DNA of 54,741 nt, taken from Solirubrobacterales bacterium (GTDB lineage: Bacteria; Actinomycetota; Thermoleophilia; Solirubrobacterales; Solirubrobacteraceae). The stretch's first letter is position 1. The number at the start of each line of letters is the position of its first letter. Both the position numbers and the translations under genes were made by a program. Where the stretch lies: positions 1-54,741 of the forward strand of contig DAHUYL010000196.1 of assembly GCA_027315255.1 (NCBI GenBank), written 5' to 3'. The notes under the pieces were generated by a model. The model worked only from the letters and a program-made list of their open reading frames with translations. It made no database searches and had not been told where the DNA came from. Of the stretch, positions 15,863 to 23,859 are shown piece after piece.

Positions 15863-16040
15863 CTAGTCGGGCAGCGCCGCGATCTCTGTGGTGGGTTCCG
15901 TGTACGGGTAGCGGTGCCAGCCGTGGTTGCGTTGGCGCCAGAAGAGCGTCCACTCGCGGCTGGTACAGGGCGTGGGGTGGGACGCGCTGCTCGCAGTAGG
16001 CGATCACGCCGGCGATGTCCAGCGCTGGCGGGGTGGCCAT
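15863..16040 (-). pseudogene. DUF3024-like protein, frameshifted
   Basis: The N-terminal frame (MATPPALDIAGVIAYCEQRV then PPHALYQ) leads into a second frame (REWTLFWRQRNHGWHRYPYT then EPTTEIAAL). The WTLFWRxxNxxWHRY signature is that of DUF3024-type proteins. The switch lies near 15950, and the span is one base over a multiple of three. Even restored it is short (about 58 residues) compared with the family's usual 100 or so. Its function is unknown. Confidence 0.55.
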
Positions 16041-16131
16041 CGGCGCATCGAAGCATCGTCTGCGGCGGCGCGCGCGGCTCCGGCGTCGCCAGTCGTGGTT
16101 CTCGCCGCTGGCCTACGATCCCGGGCTGCGG

Positions 16132-16422
16132 ATGGGACAGGACCTCGACGAGATCGTCGCCGCGATCGAGCAGCGGATCGCTGCCGCCTTGACGGAGATC
16201 GCGGCGCTCGAGGTGCCACGGTCGGTGCTCGTCGGGGTTGGCGTCTTGGCGGACAAGCATCTCGCCGAGGGTCACCCGACCTCCACTCGTGCGCGGCTGG
16301 CCGAGCGCGAGCTTGTCGGCGAGGTTCGCTCGCCGAGCCAACGACGCGGCGCTCACTCGCCTTCCGTGACCGGCGAGGACCAGAACGCGCAGCGCGCCGC
16401 CGAGCCGGGTCGACGAGCGTGA
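16132..16422 (+). CDS. hypothetical helical protein
   Basis: A protein of 96 residues from ATG. The N-terminal half is an amphipathic helix (MGQDLDEIVAAIEQRIAAAL, then TEIAALEVPRSVLVG). The second half is Arg-rich. It is followed after 10 bases by another helical protein on the same strand. No family is recognised. An open frame on the other strand overlaps, but the plus-strand composition is more protein-like. Confidence 0.45.
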   Translation: MGQDLDEIVAAIEQRIAAALTEIAALEVPRSVLVGVGVLADKHLAEGHPTSTRARLAERELVGEVRSPSQRRGAHSPSVTGEDQNAQRAAEPGRRA

Positions 16423-16432
16423 TCGTGGCGCG

Positions 16433-16981
16433 ATGACCGGGTCCGATTGGAAGCCGGGCGATCCGGACCGCGGGCGCCGCGCGCGCGAGGTGCTCGGCGA
16501 GGTCCTCGACGGCCTCCTGACGGTCGACGGTATCGAGTTGGACGAGCCCCCGAGCGAGTCTGGTGGCGGGACGACGGGCGCGTGGGATGAGGTCCTGCGC
16601 GAAACGGTCGACGCCGCCGCGATGCTTGCTCGCTACTCGGAGCTCGCGCGCGGGTCGACCGTGTCGGATCGTGAACGGCTCGCTGCGTTGGCGACGCGTG
16701 CTGAGCAGGCGATCGCACGGTTGGTCAGCCTGATCGTGGTCGAGCTGGGGATGCGGGTCGACCGTCCGGCGGTCGTCGAGGAGGCCTCGCAGCTGCTCGA
16801 CGAGGTCGACCAGGAGGATGACGGCTTATGGCATGCCCGTGATGCGATCGGCAGCCTGCTGCAGGCGCGGCTGATCTGCGCCGAAGAACGGATCGAGCTC
16901 GCGGAGGCTGAGCTTGAGCGGGCGTCCGTCGCGATCCTGGCGCCGCTGCTCGCGCAGGCGGCTTGTCTGCGCTGGCCGTAG
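16433..16981 (+). CDS. hypothetical helical protein
   Basis: A protein of 182 residues, almost entirely helical and acidic: EVLGEVLDGLLTVDGIELDE, DEVLRETVDAAAMLARYSEL, RAEQAIARLVSLIVVELGMR and EERIELAEAELERASVAILA. There is no signal peptide or membrane segment. Codon use is typical of real genes here. It is probably cotranscribed with the 16132 gene. No family is recognised. Confidence 0.6.
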   Translation: MTGSDWKPGDPDRGRRAREVLGEVLDGLLTVDGIELDEPPSESGGGTTGAWDEVLRETVDAAAMLARYSELARGSTVSDRERLAALATRAEQAIARLVSLIVVELGMRVDRPAVVEEASQLLDEVDQEDDGLWHARDAIGSLLQARLICAEERIELAEAELERASVAILAPLLAQAACLRWP

Positions 16982-18229
16982 GCCCGCACGACCGCCTTCT
17001 CGCGAGGCTGCGGCCGGCTGCCGACGATCGTCGGGGCGACGCACGCTGGTACCTGCCTCCTTCGCTGCCTCGGCTGAGTGGCCCGTCCCGCACCAGAGTG
17101 TCCGGAGTGCCGGCCGCGTGCGACCGCTCCTACGCGCGCGCGTGAGAACAACCTGATCAGCGAGGCTCTGGCGCTGTACGCAGACCCCGGCGCTGGTGCG
17201 CCGGCGCGGGGAGCGCCGCGCTTGCAGTGGGGTGCTTGTTGAGTTTCGACGGGCCGGGCTACGACGACGCCGTCGTCGTCGTCCGGGCGCTCGCTGAAAG
17301 CTGCCGCGCTCGGCGCCCGCGTCCGCACACAAGCCGTTCTCGCCGGAACAGACCGCGGTGACGCTCGACGCGACGTGTGCTGCGAGGTCGCTCGATCGCC
17401 GCTCTGCCCCTGAGCCGAGAGGCAGCGCGAGCCCCACGCTCAGCGGCTTCCGCTTCGCCCGAACTCGAGTCCGCATGCCGTCATGCGAGCGACACAGCGT
17501 CCCTTGCCGTGTTCACCTGGAGGCTCGCCGGCTTCTCTCCCGATTCGTGCTTCGTCCGGGATCTGTGCCCCAGTCGCTCCGTGTCCCTCGTCACCACGTG
17601 AGGAGGTTCGCTGTGCGGGAGCGAGTCATCGGTTCGAGTGTGAGCACGATACGCCCGGCCAGGCCGCGGTCTTTCAGGGGGTTGCCGGCGCTATCGACTC
17701 CCGGCCCGCCGGGCGGGCGCCGGGCGTCGGGGCGCCGTCCACGGGCCGGTGCCTCTGTCGGCGCCGTTGGCCGGACCACGACCGTCCCCGCTGCCCGATG
17801 CCCGACGCGGGGAGTCGTGATGGATGGTCGATGCCGATAGTCGCCGGCAGGGGTGAGAATGCGTTGGTACCCAAGTCACCGGCCGTACGGGGGTGCGTAG
17901 TCCGCTGTTGGTCGCGGAAACTCCCTGCATCTCCGCATATGGCGGAGTTCCGCGCGGCCGCTGCGGACCGCGCTTGGAGCGACCTAGCGAGGCACCGGCG
18001 CCGGAACACCGCAAAAGGTCGTTCAGCGCCGTGGGTGTTGGGGATTCGCCGGTTGCCGGCGGTGACTTACGGCGGTGTTTGAGGGACCTAATGCGGTGCT
18101 CGTGCGGGACCGCGCGGGCGGTCGTGATGGGCGCCAGGCGACAAGCCGGCGCCTCGGCGCTCAGCCACGGCGATCGCAGCGGGATCGGAGCGCCGGACGG
18201 CGAGACCGCAGGAATGCCGTCGATTACCG
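16982..18229. other. gene-poor stretch
   Basis: About 1.25 kb with several long but uneven open frames on both strands. None has a ribosome-binding site, motif or consistent codon bias. Together with the decayed TraG tail that follows, it looks like degenerating DNA. I see no RNA gene. Confidence 0.5.
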
Positions 18230-18400
18230 CGCGCGCGGCGGCGCCGACGGTTGCGGGGAGCAGTTCCACCTCGGCGAGCGCGGCCACGCTTGTGGGAGCC
18301 GGTGAGCCGGCCTCGCCGCCCGGACGGGGTGTGGGGTGGGGGCGCAAGCGTGTCGAGCCGGCCGTCGACGATGTCTGGCCCGAGCGCCGAGTAGGAGGTC
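18230..18400 (-). pseudogene. decayed C-terminal tail of a TraG/replication-relaxation protein
   Basis: Two minus-strand frames match the end of the 19446-22226 protein. One reads DGRLDTLAPPPHTPSG...GRLTGS against HQHLDALALPPHPP...ERLTGS. The other reads SVAALAEVELLPATVGAAAR against RELALTRVQLLPPTVVAAAR. The DNA also aligns over about 130 bases. The frame changes once near 18300, and nothing similar is seen further upstream. It is a remnant of a second, related gene. Confidence 0.6.
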
Positions 18401-18658
18401 ATCGCGGCCTGCGCAGCGCAGGTGCCGTGCGCGGGTGCTGAACGGGTCGGTTTGCCTGCACTTGTTGGCGCTTGGTCGATTGGCGCACGCGATCGCGAGC
18501 GTGGCGATGGTCGCGTTGTGGCCGAGGTTCGCGGGGCCTGGCGTGCTGGTCGCGCGCGTCGCGTCCGGGTGAGTAATGGTCAGTGGCTGCTTTGACGTGC
18601 GCGCGGTTGCGGCTCAGTGTTCGCCGCGGACCGGAGATTCGATTGGAAGGAGCGCTGG

Positions 18659-19138
18659 ATGGCTGGTGTGCAGGTTGGTAAGTCGCAGCTCTCGCCGGAG
18701 TTGGAGGCGATCGCGCAGGCCGCGGCTGAGCGGTTGCGGGCGCAGACGCGCGAGGACGCGAAGGCTGTTGTTGAGGCGCAGGCAGCGGTGGTGGAGGCGG
18801 CGGGTGCTGCGATCGCTGCGGGGGCGGCGCTCGGTGCGGTCGCGGAGGCGGAGCGGCTGGGTGAGCTGCGGGCTCGTGCTGGCATGGGTCCGGAGGTGCT
18901 CGAGCGGGTGAAGCGCGCGGCTGTGCGTCAGCGTGAGGCTGACGCGGAGTATGGGGTGGCGGTCCGCCAGGCGGGGCGGCTTGGGCTCTCGCATCGTGAG
19001 ATCGCGGCGGCGGCGCAGGTCACGCACGCGACCGTGCGCGCGATCCTCTCCCGCGGCATCCAGGGTGACGACGGGGACGTTGGTGCTGTCGCCGGGGTCC
19101 GTGACGTCGCCCGGGTTGAGGAGCGCGCGGCCGCGTGA
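18659..19138 (+). CDS. helical DNA-binding protein with C-terminal HTH
   Basis: A protein of 159 residues. The ATG follows AAGGAG by six bases. Residues about 10-75 are a long Ala/Glu-rich helix (LSPELEAIAQAAAERLRAQT and onward), probably a coiled coil. Residues about 115-140 (GLSHREIAAAAQVTHATVRA then ILSRG) are a sigma70-region-4 or MerR-like helix-turn-helix. It is convergent with the TraG fusion gene. It may regulate transfer or replication genes, inferred only from position. Confidence 0.65.
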   Translation: MAGVQVGKSQLSPELEAIAQAAAERLRAQTREDAKAVVEAQAAVVEAAGAAIAAGAALGAVAEAERLGELRARAGMGPEVLERVKRAAVRQREADAEYGVAVRQAGRLGLSHREIAAAAQVTHATVRAILSRGIQGDDGDVGAVAGVRDVARVEERAAA

Positions 19139-19445
19139 GTCGACGGTGAGGTGGGGTGGACGCGCATGTTGTACGGGTGCGTCGCGTTGCTCGGCGCACC
19201 CGCGCGTCCCGGTCATGCCGTCGAGCATCGCGTCGGCGAGGTGGCGGGATCCGGCAGTTCGTGCTTGTCGCCGTGAGGCACTCACTGACAGCACGAGCAC
19301 GACGCGAGCATGGGCGGCTCGCGAGGATGACAGTCACGAGAAGCAAAGACGCTGAACCGGCCGCTTGCGTCTGGTCGCCCGGTTCTGTCGGCGAGCTTCG
19401 TGATCAGCGGCCGCGCGGGCACCGCTCCTGCTCGACCGTGGGCGG
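19139..19445. other. intergenic region between convergent genes
   Basis: About 300 bases between two convergent genes. I see no gene and no clear terminator hairpin with a T-run. Confidence 0.4.
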
Positions 19446-22226
19446 CTATTGCTCGCGGGCGGCGGCGACGACGGTGGGTGGGAGCAGCTGTACGCGTGTG
19501 AGTGCGAGCTCGCGGGAGCCGGTGAGCCGTTCGCGCAACGCGGGTGGGTGGGGTGGGAGCGCGAGCGCGTCGAGGTGCTGGTGGTGGATGTCTGTCTCTT
19601 GCGCGAAGAAGAGGTGGTCGCGGCCGGCGTAGTACCAGTGCTCGGCGGGGGTGCTCATCACGCCGATCCTGCCGGTCATCGCCTCGTCGGCGGCCCGGGC
19701 GAGAGCGAGCATGGTGTGCGGGTCGCGGCAGGCGAACACGACGGTGGGGCGGGTTTGTTGTTCGCGGTAGCGGGGGTGCGCGAGCGCCCAGCCGCAAAGG
19801 AACGCGTCGTAGGCGAGGAACTTGTCGTGGTTGTAGGAGGGGCGGTTGGTGAGGTCGAGCTCGACGAGCAGGTCGAAGGTCAGCTTGATCGTCTCGATCC
19901 GCAGCTCGAGTGAGAGGTCGGGCTTGATCTCAGTGAACGTCTTCTGCTGGACGTCGATGATCGCGTGGCCGTCGGGAACGGGAATCTCGTTGATCTGCAG
20001 CGGGTGGCGGCGCTGCCCGCTGCCGGTTTGGGGGACGGGGTAGCGGCCGGTGGCGTAGCGGGCGGTGCGCCAGCGGTCGGTCGCGAGCTTGCCGACCGCA
20101 CGGTGCAAAGCGATCGCCCAGCCGGCGGCGTGCAGGTCGTGCGCGAGCCTGGCGGCGCGTGACTGGTCGAGCTCGCGCCACTCGCGGCGGGGTGAGATCA
20201 CGGGCGCTGGCTGGCGTTGCTGGCCGGTTTCGAGCCCGCGTTTCGTGATCGCGTACAGCAGGGGTGGTTTGCCGTCCTCGCGGGTGTGTTCGCGCAGCCC
20301 GGTTTGGTAGCGGGCGATCAGCCCGTGGCGGTAGAGCTTCACCAGCCGATCGGACATGGTGCGGGCCGCGCGGTCGGGTTGGACGGCGCGGCGGATCAGG
20401 GTGGCGGGTGCGAGGCCGATCCGGTCGAGCAGCATCAGCACGGCGTGGTCCTCGTCGTAGAGGCGGGGGAGCTCTCGGGCGCCGGGGAGCGTGTCGGGCT
20501 TGCCGATCTCGTTGACCCGGTCCATGAACGCCAGCTCCCGCAGACTCTCGGGCGCCGGCGCATCCTCGTTTCGCTCGCGGTCGCTGGTGGTGGGGCGCCC
20601 GACGATCCTGCGCACCGGGCTTGTGGCGATCGCTGGTTTGCGGTCTGGTCGTTCGATCTCGACCCTGACCTCCCGTCGCTCGCTCGCCGGCGCGCGGTCA
20701 GCGGCCTTTGGTTCGCCGGCAGGACCTGTGCTGTCGGCGGAACGGCGCTGTGCACGCGGCTTACGCGCAGCCACCTCAGGCTCGGCCCCATTTCGCTGGA
20801 CGTCGCCTGCATCGCTCCCGCTGCTTCGAGCTGGACGCTGGTCGAGGGTGGAGGCGAGCTGATCGGGGTAGGGGTCGACGCGTTCGGCGAGCGCGGCGAG
20901 ATGCTGCCGCGCCCACACGTCCGAGTGCGGTGGCCAGGGGTAGGTGGCGCCGATGAAGCTGGGGATCCGGGTGCCGCCGGCGATCCACGAGGCGAGGCAG
21001 TGGAAGTTGGGGAAGTTGAGCGCCTGCTCGGGGGTGACGCGCAATCTCGCGCGGGAGTCGGGGTCGTCGCGGATCATCGTCGAGTAGACGGCCATCGCGA
21101 TCCTGGTTGCTTCCTCGGCGTCGCGGGGGTCGCCCATCCGGAACAGGAGCCGGCTCTGCAGCAGGTTGATGACCCCCTTGCGGATCTTCTCCTCATGCTG
21201 TGAGCCGGACCCGAGCTGCGCGAAGTACTGAAGGCCGAGTGAGACCTCCAGGCCGGCGGCGCGGTGGGTCGCGATCTGGTCGACGAAGTTCTCGGTGCCG
21301 GCGAGGTAGTGCGCCTCATCGACGATCAAGGGAACGCGTGGCCGGTCGGTCTCGGGCAGGCGGACTTGGCGTTGGAGTTGGGTGTGGAGCATGCGCAGAA
21401 TGAAGTGCATGCACGCGCGGCTGTTCTCGGTCCCGATCGCGCCCATGTTCGCGTCGACGATCAGGATGTCGCGCGCCTGGATGATCTCGGAGATGGGCAC
21501 GTCGGTCGGATGGTTGAAGAACCGCCTGAGCGGCGGGACGCCGGTCAGTCCGGAGATCTTGTTGCGCGGCGCGTCCAACCGCTGCGCGACGGAGCTGGTC
21601 GCGATCTGAAGATCGTCGGGCAGCTCTGAGCGGAAGAACTCGGCGGTCTGATCAAGGTCGGCCTGATCGGCGCACGCCTCCGCCGCGGCTTGGCGGAAGT
21701 CGTCCTTCTTGGGGCGAAGCAGCGTGTACACGTCCTCGAGCCGGGGGCGGCGCCCGTGGCGGTTTGAGAGCGCGAGCGCGCCGATCACCGCGTGATACAG
21801 GTAGCGGCGTGAGGACTGAAAGATCTGGTTCTCGTTGATGTCCAGCAGCGCGGCGACGATGTTCTCAGCGACCGCCGCCGCCTCGACCGCCAACGCCCCC
21901 TCACCCCGCCGACGCAACGGACTCATCCCAAACGCCGGACGCCCCAGGTCGAGAAACCAGACGCGCTTGCCGCAATCAGGGGGGGTGAGCGCGAGGCACA
22001 GGCGCGAGAGCTCGCTCTTGGGATCGATCACGATCGGCGCCGCGTGCTGGTCACGGATGTCGTTCAAGTACATCCGCAAGAGCGCGGCGCTCTTGCCGCT
22101 GCCCATGCTCCCGACGAGCAGCGCTCCGTATTTGCGGTCGTCCGGGTGGATCAGTACCTCCGCGTTGTCCGCTCTGAGCGTCGGCAGCACCCGGTAGCCC
22201 AGCGGCGGGTGCGCGAGCGCGCTCAC
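19446..22226 (-). CDS. VirD4/TraG-like ATPase fused to a replication-relaxation domain
   Basis: A protein of 926 residues. Residues about 30-420 are a conjugative coupling-protein/AAA-like ATPase: Walker A GSMGSGKS (39-46), VIDPKSELSRLCL (65-79) and Walker B PLIVDEAH (299-306). Residues about 420-590 are a charged linker. Residues about 590-900 match the replication-relaxation family: a winged helix (MLLDRIGLAPATLIRRAVQP ...), then the nuclease-like part IKPDLSLELRIETI...VELDLTNRPSYNHDKFLAYD. The GTG start overlaps the stop of the membrane-protein gene by four bases (GTGA). It probably couples DNA processing with transport through a type IV-like channel; this role is inferred. Fusion of the two domains is notable. 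Confidence 0.8.
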   Translation of the reverse strand: MSALAHPPLGYRVLPTLRADNAEVLIHPDDRKYGALLVGSMGSGKSAALLRMYLNDIRDQHAAPIVIDPKSELSRLCLALTPPDCGKRVWFLDLGRPAFGMSPLRRRGEGALAVEAAAVAENIVAALLDINENQIFQSSRRYLYHAVIGALALSNRHGRRPRLEDVYTLLRPKKDDFRQAAAEACADQADLDQTAEFFRSELPDDLQIATSSVAQRLDAPRNKISGLTGVPPLRRFFNHPTDVPISEIIQARDILIVDANMGAIGTENSRACMHFILRMLHTQLQRQVRLPETDRPRVPLIVDEAHYLAGTENFVDQIATHRAAGLEVSLGLQYFAQLGSGSQHEEKIRKGVINLLQSRLLFRMGDPRDAEEATRIAMAVYSTMIRDDPDSRARLRVTPEQALNFPNFHCLASWIAGGTRIPSFIGATYPWPPHSDVWARQHLAALAERVDPYPDQLASTLDQRPARSSGSDAGDVQRNGAEPEVAARKPRAQRRSADSTGPAGEPKAADRAPASERREVRVEIERPDRKPAIATSPVRRIVGRPTTSDRERNEDAPAPESLRELAFMDRVNEIGKPDTLPGARELPRLYDEDHAVLMLLDRIGLAPATLIRRAVQPDRAARTMSDRLVKLYRHGLIARYQTGLREHTREDGKPPLLYAITKRGLETGQQRQPAPVISPRREWRELDQSRAARLAHDLHAAGWAIALHRAVGKLATDRWRTARYATGRYPVPQTGSGQRRHPLQINEIPVPDGHAIIDVQQKTFTEIKPDLSLELRIETIKLTFDLLVELDLTNRPSYNHDKFLAYDAFLCGWALAHPRYREQQTRPTVVFACRDPHTMLALARAADEAMTGRIGVMSTPAEHWYYAGRDHLFFAQETDIHHQHLDALALPPHPPALRERLTGSRELALTRVQLLPPTVVAAAREQ

Positions 22227-23656
22227 CGACGATCCGCCGCGGAAGCCGGCGCCTTCGCGACCTCGGCTGCTGGGGGTGTCGCGATCGTCGCGTTGTCGGT
22301 CGCGCGCATCACCTGCGGCGGCGCCGGGATCCTCGGCACAGTCATCCGCCTGACCGGAACGCCCTTCATCCGCGCGGACGGGAGCGCGAGCAGATGCGCC
22401 ACCTCCGCCGCGGACACAAGCGCCCGCGGCGAGGGGATCAGCGGCCTCACCGCCGACGGGAACCTGCGGCGCTGGGCCCCGGTCGTACCGACGATCCGCC
22501 GCAGCCGGTTCTCACCGCGCCGGGCTTGCACGGCGGCGCCGATCTGCCTGCACGTCGCCTGGTCGTCGGCGGCGACGGACGCCTCGAGCCAGAACATGCT
22601 GCGGTTCTGCGCGCGTCCGGCGCTTGCCATCTCGACCCGGTCAAGCGTCGACAGTGGCTGCCCGGGACGGGCACCGAGGTGCCGGGCGCCGACGAGATGC
22701 CGCTCGTGGCGGCGGTAGCGGCCGCGCGCGAGCCCGTCGAAGAACAGCGGCGTCGGGGTCAGCTGAAACCGCACGACCGACGGGCCGCCCGCGCTGATCT
22801 GTGCCAGCGCGATCTGCTCGATCGGCGGCGAGGCCAACAGCTCCTCGGCTGCCAACAACGGATACACGAAGCTCCGCTCCTTCCGAAACCGCAACAGCAC
22901 CGCCGGCGTGCGCAACCGTCCAGCCCGCGGCCGCGGCGGCTGGCCGTGCGCCCGACCCAACCTCACGTCCGGATACGCCGCCGCCAGCGCCCCATCCAAC
23001 GCCGCGACGCTGGCCGGCTGGCAGCGGACGTTCAGCGACCACTCCATCTCGGTCTGTGTTGCCTTCTCGGTCGTGTCGTCGAGTTGGTCGCAGATCAGCT
23101 CAAACGCGAACGACGGCTGCCCGCGCCAGATCCGTTCGACCGGCCAGGCGCGCACGACGTTCGCGATCGCCTCGACCATGTCCTCGAGATCCTGCGGCTT
23201 GGCGTGATCGTGAGTCGACAGATGCAGCTCATACAGCGCGTAGCGGCGATCAGCTCGCAGCCACAAACCACGCGCCAGCAGCCCAACAACCCCCGCCAGT
23301 GTGGTCGCGGCCAGCCCGGCGAGCACCTCGAGCGCGACCATCAACCGCCCCAGCCGCCGCGCGAGCGACGGCCGTCGGCTAGCAGCACCGCGACTCGCGG
23401 ACCGTCGCCGCCTACGCACAGCGCGGTGGCTATCAGGGCGGCGCGGCCTCGGAGAGCGACCCTGTTCGGCCTGGGCGCCGGGACGGGTCGTCAGCGATGG
23501 TGGGTGGGCGGCGACCTCGAGAATCAGCAAGCCGCCCGCGAGGACCGCACAGATCGCCACGACGCCAAGCGCCAGACGCACCTCAACACCAGAAAAGCGT
23601 CTCGTGGGGTCGTCGATCCGGCGAAACAGCAGTAGCCCGATCGACCACGGCGTCAC
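22223..23656 (-). CDS. membrane protein paired with the TraG fusion
   Basis: A protein of 477 residues. It has two membrane spans near the N-terminus (VRLALGVVAICAVLAGGLLI at about 27-46, and LEVLAGLAATTLAGVVGLLA at about 109-128) separated by an Arg-rich loop. The rest is a large soluble domain, including ELHLSTHDHAKPQDLEDMVE and RMKGVPVRRMTV. This resembles the membrane partner encoded beside VirD4-like ATPases in actinobacterial mobile elements. The GTG start is the first of the frame. The four-base overlap with the ATPase gene argues for a complex. No sequence-level family is claimed. Confidence 0.6.
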   Translation of the reverse strand: MTPWSIGLLLFRRIDDPTRRFSGVEVRLALGVVAICAVLAGGLLILEVAAHPPSLTTRPGAQAEQGRSPRPRRPDSHRAVRRRRRSASRGAASRRPSLARRLGRLMVALEVLAGLAATTLAGVVGLLARGLWLRADRRYALYELHLSTHDHAKPQDLEDMVEAIANVVRAWPVERIWRGQPSFAFELICDQLDDTTEKATQTEMEWSLNVRCQPASVAALDGALAAAYPDVRLGRAHGQPPRPRAGRLRTPAVLLRFRKERSFVYPLLAAEELLASPPIEQIALAQISAGGPSVVRFQLTPTPLFFDGLARGRYRRHERHLVGARHLGARPGQPLSTLDRVEMASAGRAQNRSMFWLEASVAADDQATCRQIGAAVQARRGENRLRRIVGTTGAQRRRFPSAVRPLIPSPRALVSAAEVAHLLALPSARMKGVPVRRMTVPRIPAPPQVMRATDNATIATPPAAEVAKAPASAADRR

Positions 23657-23859
23657 TCCCGAGCAGCAGCGAACGCATCGCCCCAGCCTAGGCGCACCGC
23701 TCCTGCGACCTGGGTGATATGGACAATTCCTGGTGACCTGGTCAGCGGACTCGGGCCGTCGCTCGGGCAGGATCGCTCAGCACGTAAGCGGTTGCGACGG
23801 CGTTACGCGATCCGTAGGCGCGTGACCGGATCGGCCGGTCTGCCTGTCAGGATGGTCGG

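Noticed and set aside
16826-17476. 216-codon minus-strand frame
   Set aside because: Overlaps the 16433 gene antisense and has Arg-rich low-complexity content.
20217-21203. Long plus-strand open frame opposite the TraG fusion
   Set aside because: An antisense shadow; the minus-strand frame has Walker motifs and runs 926 codons.
22394-23635. 413-codon plus-strand frame opposite the membrane protein
   Set aside because: Arg/His-rich low-complexity translation without motifs, while the minus-strand frame has membrane spans and a coupled junction.
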